Made by a program: the position numbers and the translations under genes | Notes under the pieces: generated by a model | What the model was told of the DNA's origin: nothing | Databases searched by the model: none | The model's input: the letters and a program-made list of their open reading frames with translations, nothing else | From: Halichondria panicea | Lineage: Eukaryota > Porifera > Demospongiae > Suberitida > Halichondriidae | Assembly (NCBI RefSeq): GCF_963675165.1 | Contig: NW_026986603.1 | Span: 1-20,381 of the forward strand | Length of the DNA stretch: 20,381 nucleotides | Direction: 5' to 3' | Part shown: one piece after another, positions 12,898 to 20,170 of the stretch | Position numbering within the stretch: the stretch's first letter is position 1 | How the letters are laid out: every line of letters begins with the position of its first letter

Positions 12898-13257
12898 TTA
12901 CTTTTGACTGTCGCCAGGGCGAACCCTGTAATTATCCTCTACTGAATCAGGTGTGCTGACTTCTATTATGGTACCTGCTACATCACAGATGATTTGATGC
13001 GGAAGCAAAGGCATGTTGCGCCAAGTGTCGCCAGGCTTTAGTTTTATTTCTTTCTCTGACGCATCTTTGGTGTCAATGTACTTTACAGTATACTCACCGT
13101 CCCACACATACCATGTTTCGTCTTTTTCGCTATGAAAGTGCATGCTGAACCTTGCTCCTTGATTAAACTTCATTAGTTTACCACAGTACTTGTCGTTGGT
13201 GGCCCATATGAGTTCATGTCCCCAACCTTTCTCTACAAAGCCTTCTAATCTAGTCAT
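12898..13257 (-). CDS. Sugar-isomerase-type cupin
   Basis: 119 residues. It begins MTRLEGFVEKGWGHELIWA, like mannose-6-phosphate-isomerase/guanylyltransferase cupins (PWGyE-iw). Cupin motif 1 is complete: GARFSMHFHSEKDETWYVWDG (34-54) with H40, H42 and E47; motif 2 includes LPHQIICD with the third His. Such stand-alone cupins act on or bind nucleotide- or phospho-sugars. It closes the sugar cluster that includes the heptose kinase, GT9 proteins and C-methyltransferase. Its start sits two bases after the stop of the inserted gene, and a truncated copy of its first codons exists at 14361-14426. Confidence 0.8.
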   Translation of the reverse strand: MTRLEGFVEKGWGHELIWATNDKYCGKLMKFNQGARFSMHFHSEKDETWYVWDGEYTVKYIDTKDASEKEIKLKPGDTWRNMPLLPHQIICDVAGTIIEVSTPDSVEDNYRVRPGDSQK

Positions 13258-13270
13258 TAACTAACCTACC
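13226..13270 (-). repeat. 45-bp direct repeat, copy A (start of cupin)
   Basis: 45 bases with 43 identical to 14395-14439. It contains the first eleven or so codons of the cupin and the last three codons of the sulfotransferase-like gene. With copy B it brackets that gene. Confidence 0.85.
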
Positions 13271-14364
13271 TTATATCGTTCTAATAATTCAAAAACTGAT
13301 TTAGGAAATTCCACAGGGCCAATTGGCAATTCCATATGGTATATCTGCTCAATTTTACTATTGATAAATGCTTCTTCTATAACTGTTAATTCTAAAAAAT
13401 CTAAAGGTTGTTTATTAATTATATGCTGTATGATGTTGTCTATCTTTTCTGCAGTATCTTTGTATGGTTGCCGTTCTAGAAATTTATCGTGCAGTCCTGC
13501 TAGATCAAAATTGGTAAACTCTAATTTAAAAAAATCTTTAATTTTTACAATTTCTTCTAAAAATTTGTCTTTTTTATAAAAATAACTATAAGGCAAATAG
13601 TATACGTTCTTATTTCTCAGTGGTTTAGAATATGGGTCAAAATCTGCACCGAATCCCAAAGTGTCGTGGTTTAGATTACGAAACTGATTTTTGTAGTAGT
13701 GCCTGATAATATTCTTTGAACAATTGGGATACTCTTCACTCACTCCAAAAAATGGTTGTCCGAATCTACTTATATATTCTTGCTGGATTTCATCTGACAG
13801 GTCGTGGAAATCAGAAGGTTGAGTTATTGCGGGCCATTCTTCTTGTCTTTCTTCTGACTCGTCTCTGATGATATTGTATAAATCAAGAGTAACTGTTTCG
13901 TTCATTAGATTAAAGATTTTTAATTCGGATATGCAATGATCTCTAAGAGAAGGATGACCAGGTAACGTTTTCGAGAACATACTAAACATGTCAGTAGTTA
14001 GTTTTTTAGGGTCAATATTCTTGTCTGACACTCTATGCATATGTAATTGGTACACTGCCGGAATATCTCTTTCAGTAACACTTATTCTAATTACGTTGTC
14101 TCCTAAGAATTTAGGAAAAAGAGCAGATGCAGAATAATAATTTAATTGGTCTTCTTTGTAAAACACATGTGTCGGGTCAAAATCTGGTTGACTCCAATGC
14201 CAACCAAACACCGATAATTCTATAGACCGTAAATGGTTATGGCTAGTTCCAATATTAGTAAAAGGATCGTCTCCTGGGTATAAATCTCCCAGTATTAATT
14301 TATTAAGTAGAAACGTCAAATAGTTTCCGTGTGTCCCGCCTAAAAAATCGACAAATAGTTTCAC
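13261..14364 (-). CDS. Sulfotransferase-like protein, apparently inserted
   Basis: 367 residues from a GTG start that overlaps the stop of a mini-ORF (GTGA); GAGG lies about eight bases upstream. The N-terminus KLFVDFLGGTHGNYLTFLLN has a strand and GGxxGNxL loop like the 5'-phosphosulfate loop of sulfotransferases. A later YYLPYSYFYKKDKFLEEIVK with IKDFFKLE resembles the region before the 3' loop. No full catalytic set is visible, so the assignment is tentative; a nucleotide-binding glycan-modifying enzyme is another option. It is much richer in AT than its neighbours: sample lines are about 17-23% GC against about 38% in the adjacent kinase gene. It is flanked by a 45-bp direct repeat. Confidence 0.5.
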   Translation of the reverse strand: MKLFVDFLGGTHGNYLTFLLNKLILGDLYPGDDPFTNIGTSHNHLRSIELSVFGWHWSQPDFDPTHVFYKEDQLNYYSASALFPKFLGDNVIRISVTERDIPAVYQLHMHRVSDKNIDPKKLTTDMFSMFSKTLPGHPSLRDHCISELKIFNLMNETVTLDLYNIIRDESEERQEEWPAITQPSDFHDLSDEIQQEYISRFGQPFFGVSEEYPNCSKNIIRHYYKNQFRNLNHDTLGFGADFDPYSKPLRNKNVYYLPYSYFYKKDKFLEEIVKIKDFFKLEFTNFDLAGLHDKFLERQPYKDTAEKIDNIIQHIINKQPLDFLELTVIEEAFINSKIEQIYHMELPIGPVEFPKSVFELLERYKVG

Positions 14365-14426
14365 ACAAAAATACCTCGACTATTAATTCCTACGCCTTTC
14401 TCTACAAAGCCTTCTAGTCTAGTCAT
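14361..14426 (-). pseudogene. Truncated duplicate of the cupin 5' end (21-codon mini-ORF)
   Basis: The ATG lies inside the last codons of the kinase gene. The product starts MTRLEGFVEKG, identical to the cupin's first eleven residues, then diverges (VGINSRGIFV) and stops. It is the 5' remnant left when the sulfotransferase-like gene entered between the kinase and the cupin. Its TGA overlaps the GTG start of that gene, so it may still serve as a translated leader. Confidence 0.75.
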
Positions 14427-14439
14427 TGACTAACCTACC
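14395..14439 (-). repeat. 45-bp direct repeat, copy B (end of kinase)
   Basis: Partner of 13226-13270 with two mismatches. It spans the end of the kinase gene and the beginning of the mini-ORF, and marks the right border of the inserted segment. Confidence 0.85.
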
Positions 14440-15177
14440 GTAGTGTCGTTCAATTTCTTCCAACTTGGGTGCATATACTCCTGTGTGCAGGATGGTGATA
14501 CTTGCGGCTTTGTTGGCAAATCCAATTGCTTTTCGTATGTCTTTGTCCTGTGTGTAGTTATAAGCAAAAGCCGCTAAGAATGTATCACCTGCTCCGCAAG
14601 CATCATGCGCCTCTACTTGCGGGCTGGGCACTTCAATTATACCACACTTAGCACCCAAGCTACCACGGGTTACAATATAATAGTTGTCGGGCTTGCTGAC
14701 TGCACGTTCATTTTCCAAACTGTTGACTTTTACAAAACATCCTTCAAACCGTTTTAGATCTGTTTTCTTACTGTCTACAAATACCGGACCGTTGTACTCA
14801 CGTCTAATAGTTTCGACTGTTTCATAACTGATGCTACCTTTGTTGTAGTCACTGATCACAACTGCATCATAGTCGTTGTAGTTTATACCTGCTAGTGTAA
14901 GCGGATCGCTGGCATGATCTTCATCTATACGCAACAGGTGTTGATTACTACGAACGTCAATATATCTAGTTTTGATACAGATCTTGTTACCATACCGTGT
15001 ATCCACTGTACACCCAAGTGCTTTTAAGTTCTCTGCCACGTTGGCTGCCATGCCAGGCAGTTCTTTTGTTTTGAACACTCCACTTATTACAGGCACTGGT
15101 GCTTCTGGACTCATGCGTTTTACTGTGCCGAAGTGGTAACGGTCTGTTGCTCGATCTCCAATTAATAGTATTTTCAT
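14419..15177 (-). CDS. Heptose-7-phosphate-kinase-like PfkB protein (HldE/RfaE1 kinase domain)
   Basis: 252 residues from the ATG at 15177 (the earlier in-frame start would lie in the preceding gene). MKILLIGDRATDRYHFGTVK and RMSPEAPVPV at 19-28 match the HldE N-terminus (VVGDVMLDRYW, SRISPEAPVPV). LPGMAANVAENLKALG corresponds to RPGGAANVAMNIASLG. SDYNKG precedes the active site, and DACGAGDTFLAAF holds the PfkB catalytic Asp and anion hole. It would phosphorylate D-glycero-D-manno-heptose 7-phosphate at C1 on the way to ADP- or GDP-heptose. The C-terminal nucleotidyltransferase domain of HldE is absent, and the kinase is shorter than usual (about 320). The ATG is two bases past the stop of the frameshifted GT gene's second frame. 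Confidence 0.8.
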   Translation of the reverse strand: MKILLIGDRATDRYHFGTVKRMSPEAPVPVISGVFKTKELPGMAANVAENLKALGCTVDTRYGNKICIKTRYIDVRSNQHLLRIDEDHASDPLTLAGINYNDYDAVVISDYNKGSISYETVETIRREYNGPVFVDSKKTDLKRFEGCFVKVNSLENERAVSKPDNYYIVTRGSLGAKCGIIEVPSPQVEAHDACGAGDTFLAAFAYNYTQDKDIRKAIGFANKAASITILHTGVYAPKLEEIERHYGRLVND

Positions 15178-15179
15178 GT

Positions 15180-15936
15180 TTAAAAATATGTTATGTTGTT
15201 TCGTGGAAAATAACATTCGTTATTTTGTAGTGGTTTAATTTTCATAGTTTCTAATACACTTGTCTTACCTAGTCCCATTGCTAAACTGTTAGGCTACACT
15301 TTGATTGCCTACAAACAAATCGGCACCTTCAATTACTGCGGCCATCTCTAGCATGTCTTTAACTTTGTAATGCTGTATAGGTCCAACCGTGTTAACAAAA
15401 TCTTCGTGTTCACCTTGGGTACCCAAGAAGATTCCAGTCTCTCCCATCTTACCATCATGGTACATTTTTTGCCACATAGCATCACCACGTTGTAAATCTC
15501 TATAGCGCATGGTACGATTAACCACAACAGGTGCTACTTTGTTGGATGCGGCTGTTAACCATGTATGATCATAATCCGACATCACAAAGTCAAGTTTGTG
15601 TGTAATGCACATGGCTTGAACATAGTTACCTTCAAATCCTCTGAACAGTACTCCCCTGAACTTGTCCAAGTCCACATCATGCTTGCCGTCCCAAACTACA
15701 ACATCGTCAATGTATGGTTGTGCCTTTAACAATGGTTCAAGTAGTTCATAATCTGCTAGTGTGAAACGACCTCGGTGTGCTTCATCTACTTCCTCAGGTT
15801 TATACGCATACTCACTAACACAATTTTCTATGTTGTAGAGTGCGATAGCAATAGTGCCTCCGCCCATGCGCTCCACAGCAAATAGGCTGTAGATCAAATC
15901 ACCAAATGTTCCTGAATGTTTATATACTTTGCTCAT
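15180..15936 (-). pseudogene. GT9-like glycosyltransferase gene interrupted by a frameshift
   Basis: The first 215 residues (15936-15289) run MSKVYKHSGTFGDLIYSLFA to AAVIEGADLFVGNQSVA and then hit TAA. A one-base shift after GCC reopens the frame as SLAMGLGKTSVLETM, about 35 codons ending NNITYF at 15180, exactly where the kinase gene begins two bases later. FVGNQSxxxSLAMGLGK is the usual C-terminal donor-binding stretch of GT9-like ADP-heptose transferase relatives, so the intact gene would continue. A single extra A (TAAC for TAC) explains the break. It may be a true inactivation, a recoding site or a sequencing error. It overlaps the upstream GT9 by 4 bases. Confidence 0.7.
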
Positions 15937-16832
15937 AGATAATCCAATATTGCTTTTGCTATTTTGTCTGCATCAAACAGACGGCTACAACGGAAGTCTT
16001 CTGGTCCGTGTACACAGTTGATTTGTCTTACTGGCTTTGGTTGCAGTTCATTGCATCCAACACAATCAATTTCACTTTTGATTGCAGTTACTTCTTTGTC
16101 CCTGGGTGCTACACGTTCCGGCAACAAGTGTGTATGCAAACTTACCATACTGGTTTTGCTTGCAGATGCTATGTGATATGGTCCACTGTCTATGCCCACA
16201 AAACAATCAGCACCATCCATCAGCAGTTTGGTTTGTTGTAAATTTAGTTTACCCCTTGCATCCACAAACAACGGATGATCTACCATGCCGTCCTGCTCAC
16301 TACCAACGCACACAATCTTAAAGTCTGTGCGTTCAGTAAACAACTTTTCAAATACTGCATACCATGTATCCCATGCCATGTTCTTCATTGCCCAATACCA
16401 CTGTCTGATGTGTATACAGATGTACTTGTCTAATTCATTAACCAACTGAAAATGTTCTACTGCATTGTCGTCCTGTTGTGGTTTGTAAAACAGTTCAGGC
16501 GACATGTCCTCTATTGTACTGATGTCTGTGCCGAACGCACGATAAAAATAACAGTCCACATAGTGCATGTCTTTTGCACGTTCATAAGCATCATCCAAAT
16601 CAACATACATGTCATAGGTGCTAGGGTCCGGCATTGCATTGGTATGATACAAATGATTGATATGTGGATTGTTGTTGAACACATCCAAGAACTCTGTGGC
16701 CATGTCGATAGTTGAACGTGGAAAACGTTTGCGTAATTCACGTACAACACCAGTGGCCATAATCGCATCACCTAGTGCGGCTCTGCGTCTTACCAGTATG
16801 CGTGTTTCGGGGTACTCAGGTGGCTTTTTCAT
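15933..16832 (-). CDS. GT9-family (ADP-heptose:LPS heptosyltransferase-like) glycosyltransferase
   Basis: 299 residues. The N-terminus RILVRRRAALGDAIMATGVV, then RELRKRFPRSTIDMAT, is the classic GT9 start (R-aLGDvi-t-p). KYICIHIRQWYWAMKNMAWDTWYAV corresponds to the hinge region, and DCFVGIDSGPYHIASASK holds the D-SG--HiA donor-site motif. The C-terminus is Cys-rich (CVGCNELQPKPVRQINC), as in some GT9 relatives. It likely adds heptose or a related sugar to a glycan, together with the kinase and the second GT9-like gene. The start lies 17 bases inside the preceding gene. Confidence 0.85.
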   Translation of the reverse strand: MKKPPEYPETRILVRRRAALGDAIMATGVVRELRKRFPRSTIDMATEFLDVFNNNPHINHLYHTNAMPDPSTYDMYVDLDDAYERAKDMHYVDCYFYRAFGTDISTIEDMSPELFYKPQQDDNAVEHFQLVNELDKYICIHIRQWYWAMKNMAWDTWYAVFEKLFTERTDFKIVCVGSEQDGMVDHPLFVDARGKLNLQQTKLLMDGADCFVGIDSGPYHIASASKTSMVSLHTHLLPERVAPRDKEVTAIKSEIDCVGCNELQPKPVRQINCVHGPEDFRCSRLFDADKIAKAILDYL

Positions 16833-17904
16833 TGTTTAAATGGTGTTCTATTGTGTAGTAGAGGTCGTTAGAGAAACCTTCATCTCTGAAAATTTCAAAA
16901 TTTTGTTCTATTAGTGGTTTGCAATCGTTGTATATTTCAGCAATCTTTTCTATAGGCTGATTGATAAAGTCTAGTAGGCTTTTACGAGCCGCGATCAATC
17001 TTTCCCAGTTGTCTTGGATATTGTCGTAGCTGGTATCAATAATATGATCAAATGTATTGTATCCTCGATGCGTTCGTAACCAGTCAAGAGCACCTTGAGC
17101 TCCTACATAAAAGAATATCTGTTTATATGCAATGCTATTGAAGACTTTCTCGCTAAAGAATATGCCCGGGGACTCATAGAATGTTTCAACAGTTAATCCA
17201 ACGAATGTTCTCAGATGAAATTTACAGTCAGTGTGTTCAACTTCAATAGTATTGTCTAGTGATGGCAACGGTACAATATCCTGTACAGAATCACATTCAC
17301 TAATTACATGTTGTTTAACAGATTGGTTGGATGTTCTCATGTCACTACTTGGTATGTCAGATACTATGCACTTGTAGTTTACAAGACTATCTTTGATAAC
17401 ATCGTTGTTGTGCAGTCCTGCTAACATGTACCTTCGCCAGTAAATATCTTTGGTATTGGCCCAGTAAAGTTTCTTGTCTTTGGGATAGTATATATCCTGT
17501 GTTGTGTCTCTGCCAGACACTTCGACCTGCTTGTTGTAGATAAGATTTGCAAACTGAGAAAACTGATTGATCCTGTATAGACCAAACTTTAATTCCGGAA
17601 GATTATATGATACATTGTTCAATCTTCCGTTGATCACTATAATCTTGTTGGGCACACACTCAGCAAATGAGTTTAATGGCGATATCCATCCGATATTTTC
17701 GTCCACGTTCCAGGCCATAGCATTCAGTATTACCAATGTGTCAGCTGTTGCAGTAGGTACGTTACCAATACTGTCAGATAGTCTTGAAATAAAATCAGCA
17801 GGATCGTCGATATCACGTGATGTGAACTCTATTAGAATATAATCATCAACTGGTATATGTATGTCTACGTCTAGCGCATTGTACACAAAATTAAAATTAG
17901 CCAT
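16816..17904 (-). CDS. Glycosyltransferase-like protein
   Basis: 362 residues. The C-terminal section SPGIFFSEKVFNSIAYKQIF, FYVGAQGALDWLRTHRGYNTFD, DTSYDNIQDNWERLIAARKSL matches the pattern of phage and bacterial fucosyltransferase-like glycosyltransferases (itEKtfkpIa-kqPFi--G-pgsL--Lr--GfkTf, then deSYD). The N-terminal half looks Rossmann-like but is unfamiliar. It probably transfers a sugar in the same glycan pathway. The start overlaps the 3' end of the small frameshifted gene by 8 bases. Confidence 0.6.
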   Translation of the reverse strand: MANFNFVYNALDVDIHIPVDDYILIEFTSRDIDDPADFISRLSDSIGNVPTATADTLVILNAMAWNVDENIGWISPLNSFAECVPNKIIVINGRLNNVSYNLPELKFGLYRINQFSQFANLIYNKQVEVSGRDTTQDIYYPKDKKLYWANTKDIYWRRYMLAGLHNNDVIKDSLVNYKCIVSDIPSSDMRTSNQSVKQHVISECDSVQDIVPLPSLDNTIEVEHTDCKFHLRTFVGLTVETFYESPGIFFSEKVFNSIAYKQIFFYVGAQGALDWLRTHRGYNTFDHIIDTSYDNIQDNWERLIAARKSLLDFINQPIEKIAEIYNDCKPLIEQNFEIFRDEGFSNDLYYTIEHHLNNEKAT

Positions 17905-18245
17905 TTTTTATTTCCCTCACTGGATCATCCAGCAACTTGGCCATATGATTTTTCATTTGTATTCTTAGATTATTAAAGTCTCTTATTTCCAACGCCCTGC
18001 GTCCTATTTCTTCTAGGTCAACATTGTCCAACTTGCATTTTTTAAAATCATCTTCCAAGTCCCAAATGGAATTGTGAAGATCCACCAGTGCTGTTAACCA
18101 AACGGATATTTTCTCAAAGTCAAATTCTTTGAATTGTGCTTGATAAAAAATCCAGTTCTTCTTGATTTGCACCGTTGGTTCGCTGGTGTTTGACCTGTGC
18201 TATTGTGTATCTGTCTACCAGCTCAATCAGTGGAAACTTATACAA
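17897..18245 (-). pseudogene. Small helical glycan-cluster protein interrupted by a frameshift
   Basis: The first frame starts at a probable TTG (18245, after GAGGTGAGAG) and encodes FPLIELVDRYTIAQVKHQRT, NGANQEELDF before running out. The second frame, from about 18150 leftward, encodes FYQAQFKEFDFEKIS, LVDLHNSIWDLEDDFKKCK, EEIGRRALEIRDFNNLRIQMK, DDPVREIKNG. Together they make the usual 115-residue small helical protein seen in phage and bacterial sugar clusters (LVDR-TI---K, iW-LEd, iGrRAleIRd-N--R). The break lies in a run of six T (plus-strand A6, 18145-18150) where five would keep the frame. The distal 91 codons could also be read from a GTG at 18172. Function of the family is unknown to me. 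Confidence 0.65.
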
Positions 18246-19449
18246 CTCTCACCTCAGGAAAATATCTAATAAACTTATCGTTTGGGTTATTTCTCTTTGT
18301 TAGTATCTTTGCTTTGATCTCGTCAAAGAAGTTCCATGCAAGCGGTACAAACACAACCTTGTGATTGTCTGAGATGTTTTCTAATAGACTGTCCATGCTT
18401 ACTACGCCAATGTCTTTGCCTGGACTGTATGTGTTTTGTTTAAGTTTGTTGTCGTCAATGATTGCATCCAGTGTTGTTTCAACATAGTTTAAAAAAGTAT
18501 TACCTTTTGCAGCCGCGCCATATCCAATAGCAGTGTAGCCTTGATCTTGTAAATCAGTAATTGCTTTATCATATTGTTGAGCAATTTGTTTAGCACGAGT
18601 GGCCCACACTGAGTATATGTCGGGTGTGTACAGTTCTTTTTCAAGTTGTTTAAGGTTGTGTATGTGCTGTGGTCTGGACTGGGTAGCACTAATCACAAAC
18701 ACATAACTGGTCCCATGACATGGTGTTTTTACAACATCACACAAAAACAAACCTGCACGTTCACATAACTTTTGCATCGAGTTGATGTTGTAAAAGTTAA
18801 CATGTTCGTGGTAGATTGTGTCAAACTCCCCATTTTGCACCATTTCACTCTGACTTGTCTGTATAAACACATAACCCTTGTCTTTAATCAATGGCTTGAG
18901 CAACTTTAAGTATTCGTCAGGGTTAGGGTTATGCGCAAATGCATTTTGTGCTACAACAATATCAAATTTATTATTGCCGATCTGGTCAACTGCATGCTGG
19001 TCCCAAAAACCACAAATCATATCGTCTACTACACTGCTGTTGGTTGCATATAAGTTTTCTGCTGGGTCCACACCAAATGTTCTGTAGCCTGTTGCGCTGT
19101 ACATGCTTAATTGTGTACCGTCATTGCATCCAATGTCCAATACATTACCACGGGCTTTGCCCACATACTCCTGAGTCCAATCACAAAACCAACGCATGTA
19201 TTCTACATAGGTTTGACTAGTGCCGCTTACGTATGCGTAGTCTTTGTATATGATTTCTGGATCAACTACATCTGTTAATTGTAGATGATAACATTCAGTA
19301 CATCTATTAACTGCTAGTGGGTACAGTTCGTTTTGTCCTGGTTGCTTTAAGAAGTTGTTTGCCAGTGGTTGCAGACCTAAGTCCAGTGTTAACTCTAAGT
19401 TGTCACTACCACATGCAAGACACTTTGTGAGTGGTGTACAGTTTTGCAT
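18238..19449 (-). CDS. NDP-hexose C-methyltransferase (TylC3/NovU type)
   Basis: 403 residues, the usual length. N-terminal zinc domain: C10-x2-C13 and C50-x2-C53. SAM domain: NVLDIGCNDGTQL (102-114), GVDPA (126-130). IYHEHVNFY (212-220) is the family's catalytic HEH block. The C-terminal domain has AIGYGAAAKGNT (307-318) and IDDNKLKQNTYSPGK (331-345). These enzymes put a methyl group on carbon 3 (or 5) of a dTDP-4-keto-6-deoxyhexose, making branched deoxysugars. The 4,6-dehydratase-like gene two positions upstream would supply the substrate. It follows the glycosyltransferase-like gene by one base. Confidence 0.9.
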   Translation of the reverse strand: MQNCTPLTKCLACGSDNLELTLDLGLQPLANNFLKQPGQNELYPLAVNRCTECYHLQLTDVVDPEIIYKDYAYVSGTSQTYVEYMRWFCDWTQEYVGKARGNVLDIGCNDGTQLSMYSATGYRTFGVDPAENLYATNSSVVDDMICGFWDQHAVDQIGNNKFDIVVAQNAFAHNPNPDEYLKLLKPLIKDKGYVFIQTSQSEMVQNGEFDTIYHEHVNFYNINSMQKLCERAGLFLCDVVKTPCHGTSYVFVISATQSRPQHIHNLKQLEKELYTPDIYSVWATRAKQIAQQYDKAITDLQDQGYTAIGYGAAAKGNTFLNYVETTLDAIIDDNKLKQNTYSPGKDIGVVSMDSLLENISDNHKVVFVPLAWNFFDEIKAKILTKRNNPNDKFIRYFPEVRVV

Positions 19450-19450
19450 T

Positions 19451-20170
19451 TTAGTTTTGTATAGGTTGACCGTTTGGTGCTATACTTCCTTCTACACCAA
19501 GTACGGGAATTTCGGTGACCAGGTCAGCTGGCAAGAACTTGTACAACACATGTTCTATGTCTGCGTATCCACCTTGCTTTACTCTATCTGCCATGTAGTA
19601 CAAACTGTCCTCGTATACCTTGATGATACGCTCTGTGATGTCAGCAGGCCACGACCAAAGTCTAGCCATGTACTGCAAATCAATCCCAGTTACTCCTGGC
19701 GGAAACTGACTCTTGTATTTTTCGCCAATGATGATTCTATCTGTGTGCTGTTCGTACAGTGGTATTGTTGGATAGAACTGACTGTTTAGAACATAGCGAC
19801 CTGACATTTTGTGAATCCTATCACAACCGTCAAAGTCGCCATCCTCCAAACATAGGCGAAGTGTCTTACCGAAACACAATATCTCAGTACTGTTTTTTAC
19901 AATATCCCAGTTATCAGTACTGTTGTATATCGCTTGTACTTCAGCGTCCTCACTGTAATCAATCAGCAAGTCTGAACGTTCTTCTAACAGGTCACTCTGG
20001 GAATCCGTTAGTGGTGTTCCGGTACACTCCATTACTATGATCTTTGCATCTGGAATATAACTTTTGATACTGGTTATTGTGGTTAATGTTTGTTGTAGTC
20101 TAGCCGCTGGGCTGTATACACCAAACTTTGAATTTACTGCACTTGTCATTACAAAACAATGTTTAATCAT
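19451..20170 (-). CDS. Glycosyltransferase-like protein (GT-A type)
   Basis: 239 residues. Opens with a strand and MIKHCFVMTSAVNSKFGVYS, TITSIKSYIPDAKIIVMECT (Rossmann-like first unit). FDGCDRIHKMSGRYVLNSQF (about 114-133) carries the K-SGRY-L block typical of a group of phage and bacterial glycosyltransferase-like proteins. No clear DxD is seen. ATGA overlap with the dehydratase-like gene. Likely attaches a sugar to a growing glycan; donor and acceptor unknown. Confidence 0.55.
   Translation of the reverse strand: MIKHCFVMTSAVNSKFGVYSPAARLQQTLTTITSIKSYIPDAKIIVMECTGTPLTDSQSDLLEERSDLLIDYSEDAEVQAIYNSTDNWDIVKNSTEILCFGKTLRLCLEDGDFDGCDRIHKMSGRYVLNSQFYPTIPLYEQHTDRIIIGEKYKSQFPPGVTGIDLQYMARLWSWPADITERIIKVYEDSLYYMADRVKQGGYADIEHVLYKFLPADLVTEIPVLGVEGSIAPNGQPIQN

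Larger units (their letters stand above)
12828..12906 (-). repeat. PeSL-like cassette, copy 2
   Basis: Second copy of the 79-base cassette, covering the last two codons and stop of the cupin gene (again Gln-Lys-stop), the hairpin, AT-rich tract and early promoter. Both proteins therefore share their final residues because the repeat reaches into the coding sequence. Confidence 0.8.

Noticed and set aside
12384-12906. Two spaced repeats considered as a CRISPR or attachment-site pair
   Set aside because: Only two copies, 365 bases apart, each holding a promoter and a stop codon; no spacers, cas genes or integrase.
18173-18237. Apparent 65-base intergenic gap before the 91-codon frame starting with GTG
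   Set aside because: Reading the gap in a second frame gives the missing N-terminus of the same protein, so it is coding sequence of a frameshifted gene rather than a spacer.
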